Of a DNA stretch of 64,000 nucleotides, positions 38,045 through 46,932 are shown piece by piece. The DNA is taken from NCBI GenBank assembly GCA_000307305.1, contig DF158882.1, positions 1,218,563 through 1,282,562 on the forward strand, read 5' to 3'. The DNA comes from Enterobacteriaceae bacterium B14. GTDB taxonomy: Bacteria > Pseudomonadota > Gammaproteobacteria > Enterobacterales > Enterobacteriaceae. The notes under the pieces are model-generated. The model was given only the letters and a program-made list of their open reading frames with translations. It ran no database searches and was not told where the DNA came from. How positions within the stretch are numbered: position 1 is the first letter of the stretch; each line of letters opens with the position of its first letter. The position numbers and the translations under genes were made by a program.

Positions 38045-40186
38045 CTACACTTTTGGATAAAATGCCTCGCCACGCCCTGCCATTTCTACGAGCAGAGGAC
38101 ATGGAGTGAAGCGCTCCCCATAGCGTGCTGACAGCTTATCCAATATATTCACGACATTACTCACCCCTAACCTATCCATATAGTGGAATGGCCCACCAAG
38201 GAAAGGAGGGAAACCAATGCCGAACACAGCACCGATATCGCCATCTCTGGCATTTCTTATCACACCTTCTGCAAGGCAGCGAGCGGCTTCATTCAACATC
38301 AACATGACACAGCGCTGAGCTGTTAACTCTGAATTTAAATAGGATTTCTGCGTAACGCCTAACAAGGTATAAATGGTCTCATCGGCCTTTTTGCTCTTCC
38401 CAGATTTGGCTTTTTGGGTTTTATCATAGAAGTAGAAACCACGCCCATTCTTACGCCCTTTGCGGTCATCTTTTAATATCGCATCTAGAACTGAAGGCGC
38501 TGCAAATCTGTCACCCAACTCTTCGACCAGAATAGGAATAATCTTGGTGCCAACATCAATGCCCACTTCATCCAGCAAAGTAATCGGCCCCACAGGGAAG
38601 CCAAACTGTACCAATGTATTGTCTATCGCTTCTATCTGCTCGCCGTCTAATAAACAGCGCAGAGATTCGTTAATATAAGGCGCAAGAATGCGGTTGACAT
38701 AAAACCCTGCAGTATCACCCACAACAATAGCGGTTTTCCCCTGTTTGTGAGCCAATGACACTGTCGTAGCTATAGTGGCAGCACTCGTCGCAGCATGAGG
38801 GATTACCTCAACTAATGGCATTTTATCTACAGGACTAAAATAGTGCAGCCCTATCACCTGCTCCGGCCGATTAGCCCCTTCGGCTATTTTGGCAATGGGC
38901 AGTGAAGAGGTATTAGACGCAAAGATTGTGCGGCTCGCCGCGTTTTGTTCAACCTCCGCCACCATTTGGCGCTTCAACGCTAAATCTTCGAATACGGCTT
39001 CAATCACCACATCTACACTGGAAAAACCACTGTAGTCCGTTGTTCCGGATAGTCTGTTCATCTCATTTTGCTGATCTGCGCGTCGCATATGACGAAGCCT
39101 GACTTTTTTATCCAGCAAGTCCCAGCTATAGCGCAATGCATTGAGTATCCCCTCTTTCGAGATGTCTTTTATCCGCACGGATAAACCCGCCTTTGAAGCG
39201 CTGACATAGGCAATACCACCGCCCATCAGGCCACCGCCGAGAATACCCACTCGCTCAATCGGCAGCGGTTGAGCATCTGCCCCTGGTTCTTTCTTTAAAG
39301 ACGTTGTCGCAAAGAACAAGCTACGTAGCGCGGCAGATTCAGGGGTCATAACTAACTTGCCAAATGCCTTTGCCTCAGCCTCTAGCCCTGCTCCCATCCC
39401 TTCATCCATGCCCACAGCAACAACATTCAAAATGGCTTCAGGGGCTGGATAATTTCCCTGTGTTTTCGCCAACGTTTTCTTACGCACAGCTTTAAATAGC
39501 AGGGAACGGATAAACGGCCCATTTAGAATTCTCTCCTGCCATGAAATACGTTTTTCCAGAGGGAGCCCCTCGGCAATCAACTGAATAGCCGCATCAAGCA
39601 GGATAGATTCAGGAACAGCGGCATCGACCAATCCCATCTTAAGTGCCTGTTTTGCCCGTACTTGACGCCCCGTCAACATCATATCCAGCGCTTTGCTTAA
39701 CCCTACTTGCCTAGGTAAGCGCTGAGTGCCTCCCGAACCGGGTAATAGCCCTAATTGCACTTCTGGCAGCCCCAGCATCGTTTTATCATTTAGCGTGCAA
39801 ACTCGACCATGGCAGGCCAGCGCCAATTCGAGTCCGCCCCCTAAACAAGCACCATTAATGGCCGCAACAATGGGCACCGGAAATGAGGCTAAATGGCTGA
39901 AGAGCGTTTGGCCTTGTGTTGCCAATGCCTCCGCCTGCTGTGCTGTTTGGCAGGCATCCAGCATCGTAATATCGGCACCAGCAATAAAGGAGTCCGATTT
40001 ACCAGAAATGAGCACCACGCCCCGCAAACTTGGCTGCTGTTGTACCGTTATCAAAATATCTGAGAGTTGTTTCGCAAATTCAGCTCTGAGCGTATTCACT
40101 CTTTCACTAGGGACATCAATAGTGACGACAGCAATAACATCATCACGGAACGTTAAGTTAAAAACGCTAGCTTGATTCTGTTCCAT
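38045..40186 (-). CDS. fadJ: Fatty acid oxidation complex subunit alpha FadJ
   Basis: 713 residues (E. coli 714). It combines enoyl-CoA hydratase/isomerase activity (about 1-190, with [16 protein letters not shown] and [19 protein letters not shown] holding the catalytic Glu residues) and 3-hydroxyacyl-CoA dehydrogenase (about 310-700, NAD motif [15 protein letters not shown], catalytic His in [16 protein letters not shown]). It works with FadI in the anaerobic beta-oxidation complex. The start is the ATG 7 bases after GGAGG that overlaps the fadI stop (ATGA-type junction); an ATG one codon earlier is possible, and the longest frame, reaching into fadI, was rejected. Confidence 0.97.
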   Translation of the reverse strand: MEQNQASVFNLTFRDDVIAVVTIDVPSERVNTLRAEFAKQLSDILITVQQQPSLRGVVLISGKSDSFIAGADITMLDACQTAQQAEALATQGQTLFSHLASFPVPIVAAINGACLGGGLELALACHGRVCTLNDKTMLGLPEVQLGLLPGSGGTQRLPRQVGLSKALDMMLTGRQVRAKQALKMGLVDAAVPESILLDAAIQLIAEGLPLEKRISWQERILNGPFIRSLLFKAVRKKTLAKTQGNYPAPEAILNVVAVGMDEGMGAGLEAEAKAFGKLVMTPESAALRSLFFATTSLKKEPGADAQPLPIERVGILGGGLMGGGIAYVSASKAGLSVRIKDISKEGILNALRYSWDLLDKKVRLRHMRRADQQNEMNRLSGTTDYSGFSSVDVVIEAVFEDLALKRQMVAEVEQNAASRTIFASNTSSLPIAKIAEGANRPEQVIGLHYFSPVDKMPLVEVIPHAATSAATIATTVSLAHKQGKTAIVVGDTAGFYVNRILAPYINESLRCLLDGEQIEAIDNTLVQFGFPVGPITLLDEVGIDVGTKIIPILVEELGDRFAAPSVLDAILKDDRKGRKNGRGFYFYDKTQKAKSGKSKKADETIYTLLGVTQKSYLNSELTAQRCVMLMLNEAARCLAEGVIRNARDGDIGAVFGIGFPPFLGGPFHYMDRLGVSNVVNILDKLSARYGERFTPCPLLVEMAGRGEAFYPKV

Positions 40187-41496
40187 CATTCTACCTCCAA
40201 CACCATTGCCGTCCCCAATCCACCGGCAGCACATGCTGTCGTTAGGCCCAATCCCCCGCCACGCCTGCGTAATTCATTTAGCGTTTGTGTAATCATCCGC
40301 GCCCCTGTCGCAGCAAAGGGATGCCCATAAGCAATAGAGCCGCCCAGCACATTGAATTTTGCCATGTCTATCTCACCAATGGCTTCGCTACGCCCCAGAT
40401 GCTTCTCAGCAAAAGCTCGGCTAGAGAACATTTTCACATTCGCCAACGTTTGAGCAGCGAAGGCTTCATGCATATCGATAAGGGCTAAATCTGCCAAAGT
40501 GATACCCGCACGGTCGAGTGCAATTGGCGTTGCATAAGAGGGGCCGAGTAACATGTCCTGCCAAACATCAATGGCAGAGAAAGCAAAACTGCGCAGATAG
40601 CCTAAAGGTGTTAATCCCAGCGATTTGGCTCGAGATTCACTCATCATTAAAACTGCCGCAGCACCATCTGTTAGCGGTGTACTATTAGCAGCGGTTACCG
40701 TGCCATATTTTCGGTCAAAGGCCGGACGAAGTTTGGCGTACTGTTCGATACTGGAATCATTACGCACGTTATTGTCTTGATCTAGAAGCTGGCGGTAAGG
40801 TGGAATATAGGCAGACATAACTTCTTGTTTTAAATCACCTCGCTGCCACGCCTGCGAAGCCAGCAAGTGAGAGCGGTGTGCTAATGCATCCTGCTCCTCT
40901 CTTGTAATGTGATAACTTTTCGCCATCTGCTCTGCGGTATCCCCCATACGAAGCCCTGTCGAATATTCGGCAACGGCAGGCGGTACAGGGAGCAAATCTT
41001 TCAGACGAAGCTGGCTCAACAGCTTTAATCGCTGGGATAAGGTGCGAGCTTTGTTCATATCCACCAAAACCCGACCGAGCTTTTTACTGACTCCAATAGG
41101 GAGCACAGAGGAAGAGTCTGCGCCACCCGCAATCCCCACAGAGATAGAGCCGGATAAGATACTTTCTGCAACGTTAGCAACCGCTTGAAAACTAGTAGCA
41201 CAAGCGCGTGAGACGCTATAAGCATCCGTGTGCACACTCATTCCGGTACCGAGGACGATTTCTCTAGCGATATTAGGTGCTTCTGGCATTTGAACAACTT
41301 GCCCAAACACCAGTTGGTCAATCTCTTCCTGTGGGATATTAGTTTGAGCGACCAACTCACTCACCACCATTTTACCGAGATCGACGGCAGGGATACCGTG
41401 ATAGGCCGTTGCTTGTCTAGCAAAAGGAGTTCGTAAACCACTAACAAAAGCGATTCTATCGCCTTCACGAGTTACCAGCTGAAGTGCTTTTCTCAT
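40186..41496 (-). CDS. fadI: 3-ketoacyl-CoA thiolase FadI
   Basis: 436 residues, the same as E. coli FadI. The beta subunit that cleaves 3-ketoacyl-CoA with CoA. Thiolase signatures: nucleophilic Cys in [34 protein letters not shown] with the His, and the second Cys in [25 protein letters not shown] carries another catalytic-site His. It is the first gene of fadIJ, translationally coupled to fadJ, with a FadR-like site 30 bases before its start. Confidence 0.98.
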   Translation of the reverse strand: MRKALQLVTREGDRIAFVSGLRTPFARQATAYHGIPAVDLGKMVVSELVAQTNIPQEEIDQLVFGQVVQMPEAPNIAREIVLGTGMSVHTDAYSVSRACATSFQAVANVAESILSGSISVGIAGGADSSSVLPIGVSKKLGRVLVDMNKARTLSQRLKLLSQLRLKDLLPVPPAVAEYSTGLRMGDTAEQMAKSYHITREEQDALAHRSHLLASQAWQRGDLKQEVMSAYIPPYRQLLDQDNNVRNDSSIEQYAKLRPAFDRKYGTVTAANSTPLTDGAAAVLMMSESRAKSLGLTPLGYLRSFAFSAIDVWQDMLLGPSYATPIALDRAGITLADLALIDMHEAFAAQTLANVKMFSSRAFAEKHLGRSEAIGEIDMAKFNVLGGSIAYGHPFAATGARMITQTLNELRRRGGGLGLTTACAAGGLGTAMVLEVE

Positions 41497-41527
41497 AAAA
41501 GCTCCTATAAGAATCTGAATTTCATGC

Positions 41528-41544
41528 GAGAGGTCTGACCTGAT
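41528..41544 (-). promoter_or_regulatory. FadR-like operator upstream of fadIJ
   Basis: The core GGTCTGACC (GGTCAGACC on the gene strand) with partly matching flanks resembles the FadR consensus AACTGGTCNGACCAGTT. It sits about 30-50 bases before the fadI start, where FadR represses in E. coli. Confidence 0.65.
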
Positions 41545-41667
41545 GAGTTATTGTTAACTATTCATTTACATTTCGCAAACAACAAAAGCTGAAAAAGTGA
41601 GAGCTACTACGATTTTCTGAATGATTAATCAGTGGGAATAAAAAGAGATGAGGAAAGATAATTAGCA

Positions 41668-41692
41668 ACGCAGAAGCCATTAGCTTCTGCGT
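41668..41692 (-). terminator. Hairpin after yfcZ
   Basis: A perfect 10-bp stem ACGCAGAAGC/GCTTCTGCGT with loop CATTA lies just past the yfcZ stop. The sequence beyond it on the gene strand is TTGCTAATTATC, only moderately T-rich. Confidence 0.6.
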
Positions 41693-41705
41693 AAAATCAC
41701 TGAAA

Positions 41706-42002
41706 TTAACGCAGACCCAGTTGGAAGATCAGCGTTTCTGCCTGGCAAGCAAAAGTGAAATCAATATCGAGCTGGATGCCATCAGCTACGTTTTGCAAAC
41801 GGCTATCAATTTGGCAAGGCTCTGACTCTACGGAGCGCGCTTTTTCTGTCAAGGCTTGCAGCGTCTGCTCTGCATCGGTTTGATTAGCAAAAACTCGGCT
41901 ATAAGAAGCAGTACAGTCGGTATTGTCAATCACGCTACCAACATCGACACAGCAGCAAGCCGCTGTCTCTTGGGCGCTACATCTTTTAATTGCATCTGAC
42001 AT
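41706..42002 (-). CDS. yfcZ: YfcZ/YiiS family protein
   Basis: 98 residues, close to E. coli YfcZ (94), sharing ETAACCCVDVGSVIDNTDCTASY, TLQALTEKARSVESEPC and the end LDIDFTFACQAETLIFQLGLR. Cysteine-rich (seven Cys, including a CCC run), a small cytosolic protein of unknown role. The ATG is taken 8 bases after AAGGAG; an ATG 19 codons upstream has no family support. It lies between fadI and fadL as in E. coli. Confidence 0.94.
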   Translation of the reverse strand: MSDAIKRCSAQETAACCCVDVGSVIDNTDCTASYSRVFANQTDAEQTLQALTEKARSVESEPCQIDSRLQNVADGIQLDIDFTFACQAETLIFQLGLR

Positions 42003-42289
42003 ACAACATTCTCCTTGATCAGGGAGATATCCCTGAGATATTGCCAGCATAACTGGCACAACAAAATGAAACCTTTGTCTATTTTACTCCCCTGCCCACC
42101 CACACACTAGAATTTGTTACGACAATCTTGTTTTGGCTCTTTTTATAAGTGATATTTCTTAAAATAATCATTTTGTTACACTATTTTATATTAGCCAGCA
42201 CGCTACAATAAATAGGTGTTTCATAAGGTTTTGCCCACCCAAAATCGCATTTTTTGTTATCCAGATCTCTTTTCTGAATTTTTTGGATC

Positions 42290-42305
42290 TTTTTGTATAC
42301 AAAAA
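42290..42305. promoter_or_regulatory. Perfect 16-base palindrome in the fadL promoter region
   Basis: TTTTTGTATACAAAAA is its own reverse complement. It lies about 140 bases before the fadL start and 36 bases upstream of the FadR-like site. It may bind an unidentified dimeric regulator; no match to a known site is claimed. Confidence 0.4.
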
Positions 42306-42340
42306 TGCAACATTTGAAATCGCACTATCTATACTCTCCA

Positions 42341-42357
42341 CCACTGGTCTGATTTGT
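42341..42357 (+). promoter_or_regulatory. FadR-like operator upstream of fadL
   Basis: CCACTGGTCTGATTTGT matches the left half and centre of the FadR consensus (ACTGGTCTGA). FadR represses fadL in E. coli from upstream sites. Confidence 0.6.
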
Positions 42358-42444
42358 CAGGCCAGCTTCGACCCCTACAATTCGCGCTCTTGTTACACTA
42401 TGTAACATGATTAGAAAATATACCCATAAAATGAGGTTTCGGTC

Positions 42445-43716
42445 ATGAACCAGAAAAACCTGCTAAAAAAGTCAACCTTAGCAATCGCAGTGGCACTGCT
42501 TGCTGGCAATGTTAACGCAGCTGGATTTCAGCTTAATGAATACTCTGCTTCGGGCTTAGGCCGCTCATTCTCTGGCGAAGGCGCAATTGCCGAAAACGCT
42601 AGTGTAGGTAGCCGTAACCCTGCTGCAATGATGATGTTTGATCGCCCTTCTTTCTCTGCTGGCGCCATTTTCGTCGACCCAGATGTTGATATTTCCGGGA
42701 GTTCTCCTTTCGGTAATAGTCTTGACTCCAAGAATATTGCCCCTACTCAGTGGATCCCTAATGCACACTTTATTTACCCAATTAATGATCAATGGGCGGT
42801 AGGTGCATCTGCCACAACTAATTTTGGTTTAGCCACTGAGTTTAATGATACTTATACTGCGGGTGCTCTGGCCGGTACTACCGACCTGATGACCATGAAC
42901 CTAAATTTAAGCGGCGCCTACCGCTTGAACGAACATTTCAGCTTCGGTTTAGGCTTTAATGCCGTTTACGCTGATGCAAAAATTGTTCGCCACGCGGGCG
43001 AGTTAGGCCCTTCTGGTATTTTAACTGGCGGTACACCAATCCCAGCTAACACCGAAGTTAGCCGATTAAAAGGCGATGAGTGGGGCTATGGCTGGAATGC
43101 AGGTCTGCTCTATGAAGTAGATAAAGATTCACGTTTTGCCCTGACTTATCGTTCTAAAGTCGATATCGACTTTAAAGGCGATTACAGTGGTCTAAATACT
43201 CTTGGTGCAAGCGTTCCTGGTTCACTCACACTGAATCTGCCAGAAATGTGGGAATTATCGGCTTACCAAAAAGTCGCGCCTAAATGGGCTGTTCACTACA
43301 GCTTAGCCTACAACACTTGGAGCTCTTTCCAAGAGCTGAAAGCGAAAGGCAACAATGGCAACGTACTATTCGAGAAACACGAAGGCTTTAGAGATGCCTA
43401 TCGTATCGCTCTTGGTACCACCTATTACCACGATGATAACTGGACCTTCCGTACCGGTATCGCGTTCGATGATAGCCCAGTACCTGCCGATAACCGCTCT
43501 ATCTCTATCCCAGACCAAGACCGTATTTGGCTGAGTGCAGGTACCACTTATGCATTTAATAAAGATGCCTCTGTCGATCTAGGCATCTCTTATATGCACG
43601 GTAAGGAAGTCAAGTTTAAAGAGAATGTCAAACCAGGATCTGGGCTGCCAGACTATGAGTTCTCTGCAAAAGGGAAAGCTTGGCTGTACGGTGCAAACTT
43701 TAACTACTCGTTCTAA
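42445..43716 (+). CDS. fadL: Long-chain fatty acid outer-membrane transporter FadL
   Basis: 423 residues. A 14-stranded outer-membrane barrel that takes up long-chain fatty acids and serves as a phage receptor in E. coli. The signal peptide [25 protein letters not shown] is followed by the N-terminal hatch [21 protein letters not shown] with the NPA signature in GSRNPAAMM; the protein ends in an aromatic residue (NFNYSF), as barrels do. A FadR-like site and a palindrome lie upstream; two hairpins follow the stop. Confidence 0.97.
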   Translation: MNQKNLLKKSTLAIAVALLAGNVNAAGFQLNEYSASGLGRSFSGEGAIAENASVGSRNPAAMMMFDRPSFSAGAIFVDPDVDISGSSPFGNSLDSKNIAPTQWIPNAHFIYPINDQWAVGASATTNFGLATEFNDTYTAGALAGTTDLMTMNLNLSGAYRLNEHFSFGLGFNAVYADAKIVRHAGELGPSGILTGGTPIPANTEVSRLKGDEWGYGWNAGLLYEVDKDSRFALTYRSKVDIDFKGDYSGLNTLGASVPGSLTLNLPEMWELSAYQKVAPKWAVHYSLAYNTWSSFQELKAKGNNGNVLFEKHEGFRDAYRIALGTTYYHDDNWTFRTGIAFDDSPVPADNRSISIPDQDRIWLSAGTTYAFNKDASVDLGISYMHGKEVKFKENVKPGSGLPDYEFSAKGKAWLYGANFNYSF

Positions 43717-43733
43717 TAAGCGTATAAATAGTG

Positions 43734-43750
43734 GCGTAGCTTAGCTACGC
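43734..43750 (+). terminator. First hairpin after fadL
   Basis: Stem GCGTAGC/GCTACGC with loop TTA, then TTCTTT. A weak first terminator, followed at once by a stronger one. Confidence 0.55.
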
Positions 43751-43756
43751 TTCTTT

Positions 43757-43797
43757 AAAAAAACCGATGGCTTAACTGCGATCGGTTTTTTTATTTA
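43757..43797 (+). terminator. Main terminator after fadL
   Basis: A 12-bp stem AAAAAAACCGAT/ATCGGTTTTTTT with a 12-base loop and T-rich flank. Confidence 0.85.
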
Positions 43798-43824
43798 GCT
43801 CATCCTATCGAGATAAGCCCATAA

Positions 43825-43852
43825 AAAAACCAGCTTCGATGAGCTGGTTTTT
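43825..43852 (-). terminator. Terminator after mlaA
   Basis: An 11-bp stem AAAAACCAGCT/AGCTGGTTTTT with loop TCGATG, reading into a run of T residues on the minus strand, 26 bases past the mlaA stop. Confidence 0.88.
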
Positions 43853-43878
43853 GAACAGTTAAGGCAATTCAATCGATA

Positions 43879-44631
43879 TTAATCAATATCATTCAAATTA
43901 TCTTTAATCGCATCCGCATTTGGGTTGCTCTCAATTGAGAGTTCACCGCCGCTGGCTTTAAAATCATTATGTTGGAAATACGCTTCACGCATAAAAACAT
44001 AAGGATCCGGTGAATTGCTGATCATACCGTCAGAATCTAACAACTGCGCACGCGTTTCTAGGCCTTCAACAACCCATTTACCTGCGTTCATCCAGAATGT
44101 TAGCACACTCAATGCTGGGTAGAGGTTGTCCACATAGTTGCCACCCTCTTCACGCAATGTAAAACTACCGTAGCCAGGAAGAACAACATAAGGACCATAT
44201 CCCACACCGTAAGTCGATAGTGTGCGGCCAAAGCGACGCTGATCTTCTTTACCCAGTTTTTCTGGATTTGCCATCGCAGCAACATCAATCAAACCACCCA
44301 TCCCCAAAACCGTATTTAGGAAGAAACGGTTAAAATGGCGGAATCCCTGATAAACGTCACCCACAAGAAAACTGTTTACCATTGAAGCGGGCTCGCTAAT
44401 ATTCGTAAAGAAGTTTGTCATGCCATTACGGGCAGGCATCGGCAGATAATCACGCCATACAACAGCAATCGGACGAACTAGATAGGGATCTAGCACATCA
44501 TAGTTAAAGCTGAACATGGCTCTGTTGAAGCCTTCTAATGGATCTGAGCGACCCGTTGTTGAATCCACATGACTCGCACAGCCTGTTAATAATGTACCGG
44601 CTAGTACTACACCCCAAAGGTGTTTTTTCAT
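43879..44631 (-). CDS. mlaA: Phospholipid-binding lipoprotein MlaA (VacJ)
   Basis: 250 residues. MlaA is the outer-membrane component that removes misplaced phospholipids and passes them to MlaC for return to the inner membrane. The lipobox LLTGC places the lipidated Cys at residue 18; SDPLEGFNRAMFSFNYDVLD and FTNISEPASMVNSFL are family hallmarks. The start 8 bases after GGAG is chosen over an ATG six codons upstream. It is alone between fadL (convergent) and ccmI. Confidence 0.96.
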   Translation of the reverse strand: MKKHLWGVVLAGTLLTGCASHVDSTTGRSDPLEGFNRAMFSFNYDVLDPYLVRPIAVVWRDYLPMPARNGMTNFFTNISEPASMVNSFLVGDVYQGFRHFNRFFLNTVLGMGGLIDVAAMANPEKLGKEDQRRFGRTLSTYGVGYGPYVVLPGYGSFTLREEGGNYVDNLYPALSVLTFWMNAGKWVVEGLETRAQLLDSDGMISNSPDPYVFMREAYFQHNDFKASGGELSIESNPNADAIKDNLNDID

Positions 44632-44672
44632 AAAACGTTCTCCGTTCACTTCACTGTGTAAGAGCTAGCGAT

Positions 44673-45893
44673 TTAAGGTATCTGCTTATCAATACTTACA
44701 CTCAGTTGTTCCTTACCGCTAAAAGCCTGGATATCACTTTCACCATACCAATCACCAGATTGTGACTTAGCTAATCCATCTTTTGAGAGGCGAACCTTTA
44801 CTTTAACCTGATGCTGAGCAGACAACAAACGCTCAGGTAACATCGCATTACTGTCATCTAAAGAGAGAGAAAGCGGCAGTGATGAAACCACTTGCTCTTT
44901 TACCGCAATGGGTACCGGAGTAACACCATCAGTAACCGAAACAATCAGACGGTTATTGCCACCTTCCAGTAGCTGTTTTTTAGCCTCTGGCGAGATCTCA
45001 ACATTCACTACCAGTTTTGTGTTATTCACACTGCCTTCGGCTTTTGCCTGAGCAATACTGCGAGTGATGATCTCTCTTCTTTCATCGTTTTCTGGAAGCA
45101 ACTTTAGCATAATCTGCCAAGCACCAATGGCTTGATTAAAATCACCCTGCTCAAAAGCATTAAATGCTAACAAACTGAGTGCCTGCAAATTGGCATGATC
45201 TTTCTTAATCACTTCTCGTAAAAGAAGAGTAGCACGTTTGTTATCTTCCGGATCGTTAGAACGAATCATGACCTCGGCATAACCCAATTTCACAGAAGGC
45301 TCATCTGGTGCAAGCTGGTAGGCATGTGCATAGGCTTGGGTCGCTGTTGTCATATTTCTTAACGCGACACCGATTCTGCCAAGCATCATCCAGTCATTAA
45401 TATTGCGAGGATCTTCCTGCAAACTGGTACGAAGCCCTAACCCCAAGCGTGCAATCTCTTCCATAGAGAGCGGTGCTTTATCCTCATTCATGACTCGCTC
45501 ACGCAACTCTGGTAGCTGGAACTTAACTTGATTCCACGCCATAACCTGAGAATAACCACCGACTTTGAGATAAAAACCTGCAGAAATCACAATTAATAAC
45601 ACCACTCCCGGTAATAAAATCCAACGACTAAGAGGTTTAGAGGGTGCATCTGTCCCTTCAGGGATATCTTCCAACAAATTTTGCTGTAGCTCGGTGACTA
45701 GCGTTGCTCGTTCACTGATAACACCTTGCTCTTCATCCTCTTCTAGCTCACGTAACCGATCTTGATAGAACGCTTTATTCATGGCATCGCGAGTCGTCTC
45801 TGCCGCGCTAGCATTGTTTCTGAGCACAGGCACGGTCAGCAAAGCAATCACAACAAGTAGTAACAGGATTATGGTCAGCCAAAACATCATCAT
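44673..45893 (-). CDS. ccmI: Cytochrome c biogenesis protein CcmI
   Basis: 406 residues. CcmI is the apocytochrome c chaperone that hands substrates to the CcmF-CcmH lyase. Two membrane segments (about 5-25 and 93-112) flank a cytoplasmic heptad-rich loop (RLRELEEDEEQGVISE); the periplasmic part holds TPR-like helices (WMMLGRIGVALRNMTTATQAYAHAYQLAPDEPS and following) and a C-terminal beta-rich domain. In E. coli CcmH and CcmI are fused; here they are separate genes overlapping by 4 bases (ATGA). Last gene of the ccm operon. Confidence 0.94.
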   Translation of the reverse strand: MMMFWLTIILLLLVVIALLTVPVLRNNASAAETTRDAMNKAFYQDRLRELEEDEEQGVISERATLVTELQQNLLEDIPEGTDAPSKPLSRWILLPGVVLLIVISAGFYLKVGGYSQVMAWNQVKFQLPELRERVMNEDKAPLSMEEIARLGLGLRTSLQEDPRNINDWMMLGRIGVALRNMTTATQAYAHAYQLAPDEPSVKLGYAEVMIRSNDPEDNKRATLLLREVIKKDHANLQALSLLAFNAFEQGDFNQAIGAWQIMLKLLPENDERREIITRSIAQAKAEGSVNNTKLVVNVEISPEAKKQLLEGGNNRLIVSVTDGVTPVPIAVKEQVVSSLPLSLSLDDSNAMLPERLLSAQHQVKVKVRLSKDGLAKSQSGDWYGESDIQAFSGKEQLSVSIDKQIP

Positions 45894-46378
45894 AAGTCAG
45901 TCCTGTTATCGTCTTTGAGCAAAGACTGTAAGCGTTTTTGCTCCTGTTCTGAGAAATCGGTAGTGGTTGAATCAGCTTTACGCTGACGTGTACGCATGAG
46001 AATAACCACACCCCCCACCAATACGAAAAGAAGCGGGCCAAGCCATAAGATCAGCGTCGCTGGCGTTAGTGGTGGTTCATAAGTCACAAAATTGCCGTAG
46101 CGGGCCACCATATAATCGATAACCTGCTGCTTATCTTTACCCTCTTGCATCAGCTCATACACTTTCAAGCGCATATCTGAGGCAATAATGGCGTTAGAAT
46201 CCGCAATACTGTTGTTCTGGCATTTAGGGCAACGCAACTGTTCGGTTAACTCACGATACTGCTGCTCTTGCTGCTCTGACTTGAACTCATAAGTATCAAT
46301 AGTTGCATGGGCTCCCCAAGCCAGCATGACGCCAGCAGCAGCACAGAGCAAATGGTTTTTCAGACGAAGGGGTATCAT
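45890..46378 (-). CDS. ccmH: Cytochrome c biogenesis protein CcmH (thiol reductase part)
   Basis: 162 residues with a signal peptide, the redox motif LRCPKCQNNSIADSNA (Cys50 and Cys53) and one C-terminal membrane segment (LILWLGPLLFVLVGGVVILM). It keeps the haem-binding Cys pair of apocytochrome c reduced, with CcmG. The ATG lies 6 bases after GGGAGG and overlaps the ccmG stop (ATGA); a longer frame reaching into ccmG was rejected. This corresponds to the N-terminal half of E. coli CcmH. Confidence 0.95.
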   Translation of the reverse strand: MIPLRLKNHLLCAAAGVMLAWGAHATIDTYEFKSEQQEQQYRELTEQLRCPKCQNNSIADSNAIIASDMRLKVYELMQEGKDKQQVIDYMVARYGNFVTYEPPLTPATLILWLGPLLFVLVGGVVILMRTRQRKADSTTTDFSEQEQKRLQSLLKDDNRTDL

Positions 46379-46932
46379 GATTTCCCTCCCGAATACTTTT
46401 CGTATAGCGGTTTCACTTCCTGCTGCCATACGCGTTCGTTCATATCACCCGGGTGGCGGTAGCGAATAATGCCTTCGCCATCGATCAAGAAGGTTTCCGG
46501 TGCGCCATAAACGCCCAAATCTAGCCCTAACATCCCATTACCGTCATAGAGGCTCAGAGAATAAGGATTACCCAGATCTTTTAGCCATTTCACGGCTTTT
46601 GCACGATCGTCTTTATAATTCAGGCCAATAATGCGAATGCCTTTCGCCGACAGTGTATTGAGGTACTGGTGCTCGGCGTAACAGGTTGGGCACCATGTCG
46701 CCCACACATTAAGCAGAATAGGCTTACCATCCCCTTTCAAGACAGCCTGATCGAAAATTTTGCCGGGTTGCTCGAGAGACTCAAGTTTAAACTCCGGTAC
46801 GGGCTTGCCAATCAGCGCAGATTCTAACGTCGTTGGGTCTTCTCCCCCCGCGTTACGAGTAAGCTGCACCGCGAAAGCCACCACCAAAGCCATAAAGGCG
46901 ATCAAGGGTATAAACAGCAATTTGCGGTTCAT
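46375..46932 (-). CDS. ccmG: Thiol:disulfide interchange protein CcmG (DsbE)
   Basis: 185 residues. A membrane-anchored periplasmic thioredoxin that reduces apocytochrome c or CcmH. N-terminal anchor (LLFIPLIAFMALVVAFAVQL) and the motif NVWATWCPTCYAEH with Cys81 and Cys84; GAPETFLID carries the cis-Pro region. Overlaps ccmF upstream and ccmH downstream by four bases each, so all are translationally coupled. Confidence 0.96.
   Translation of the reverse strand: MNRKLLFIPLIAFMALVVAFAVQLTRNAGGEDPTTLESALIGKPVPEFKLESLEQPGKIFDQAVLKGDGKPILLNVWATWCPTCYAEHQYLNTLSAKGIRIIGLNYKDDRAKAVKWLKDLGNPYSLSLYDGNGMLGLDLGVYGAPETFLIDGEGIIRYRHPGDMNERVWQQEVKPLYEKYSGGKS

Noticed and set aside
38045..40234. Longer fadJ frame starting 16 codons upstream
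   Set aside because: The extra residues overlap fadI coding sequence, have no ribosome site and are absent from the family; the inner ATG after GGAGG is preferred.
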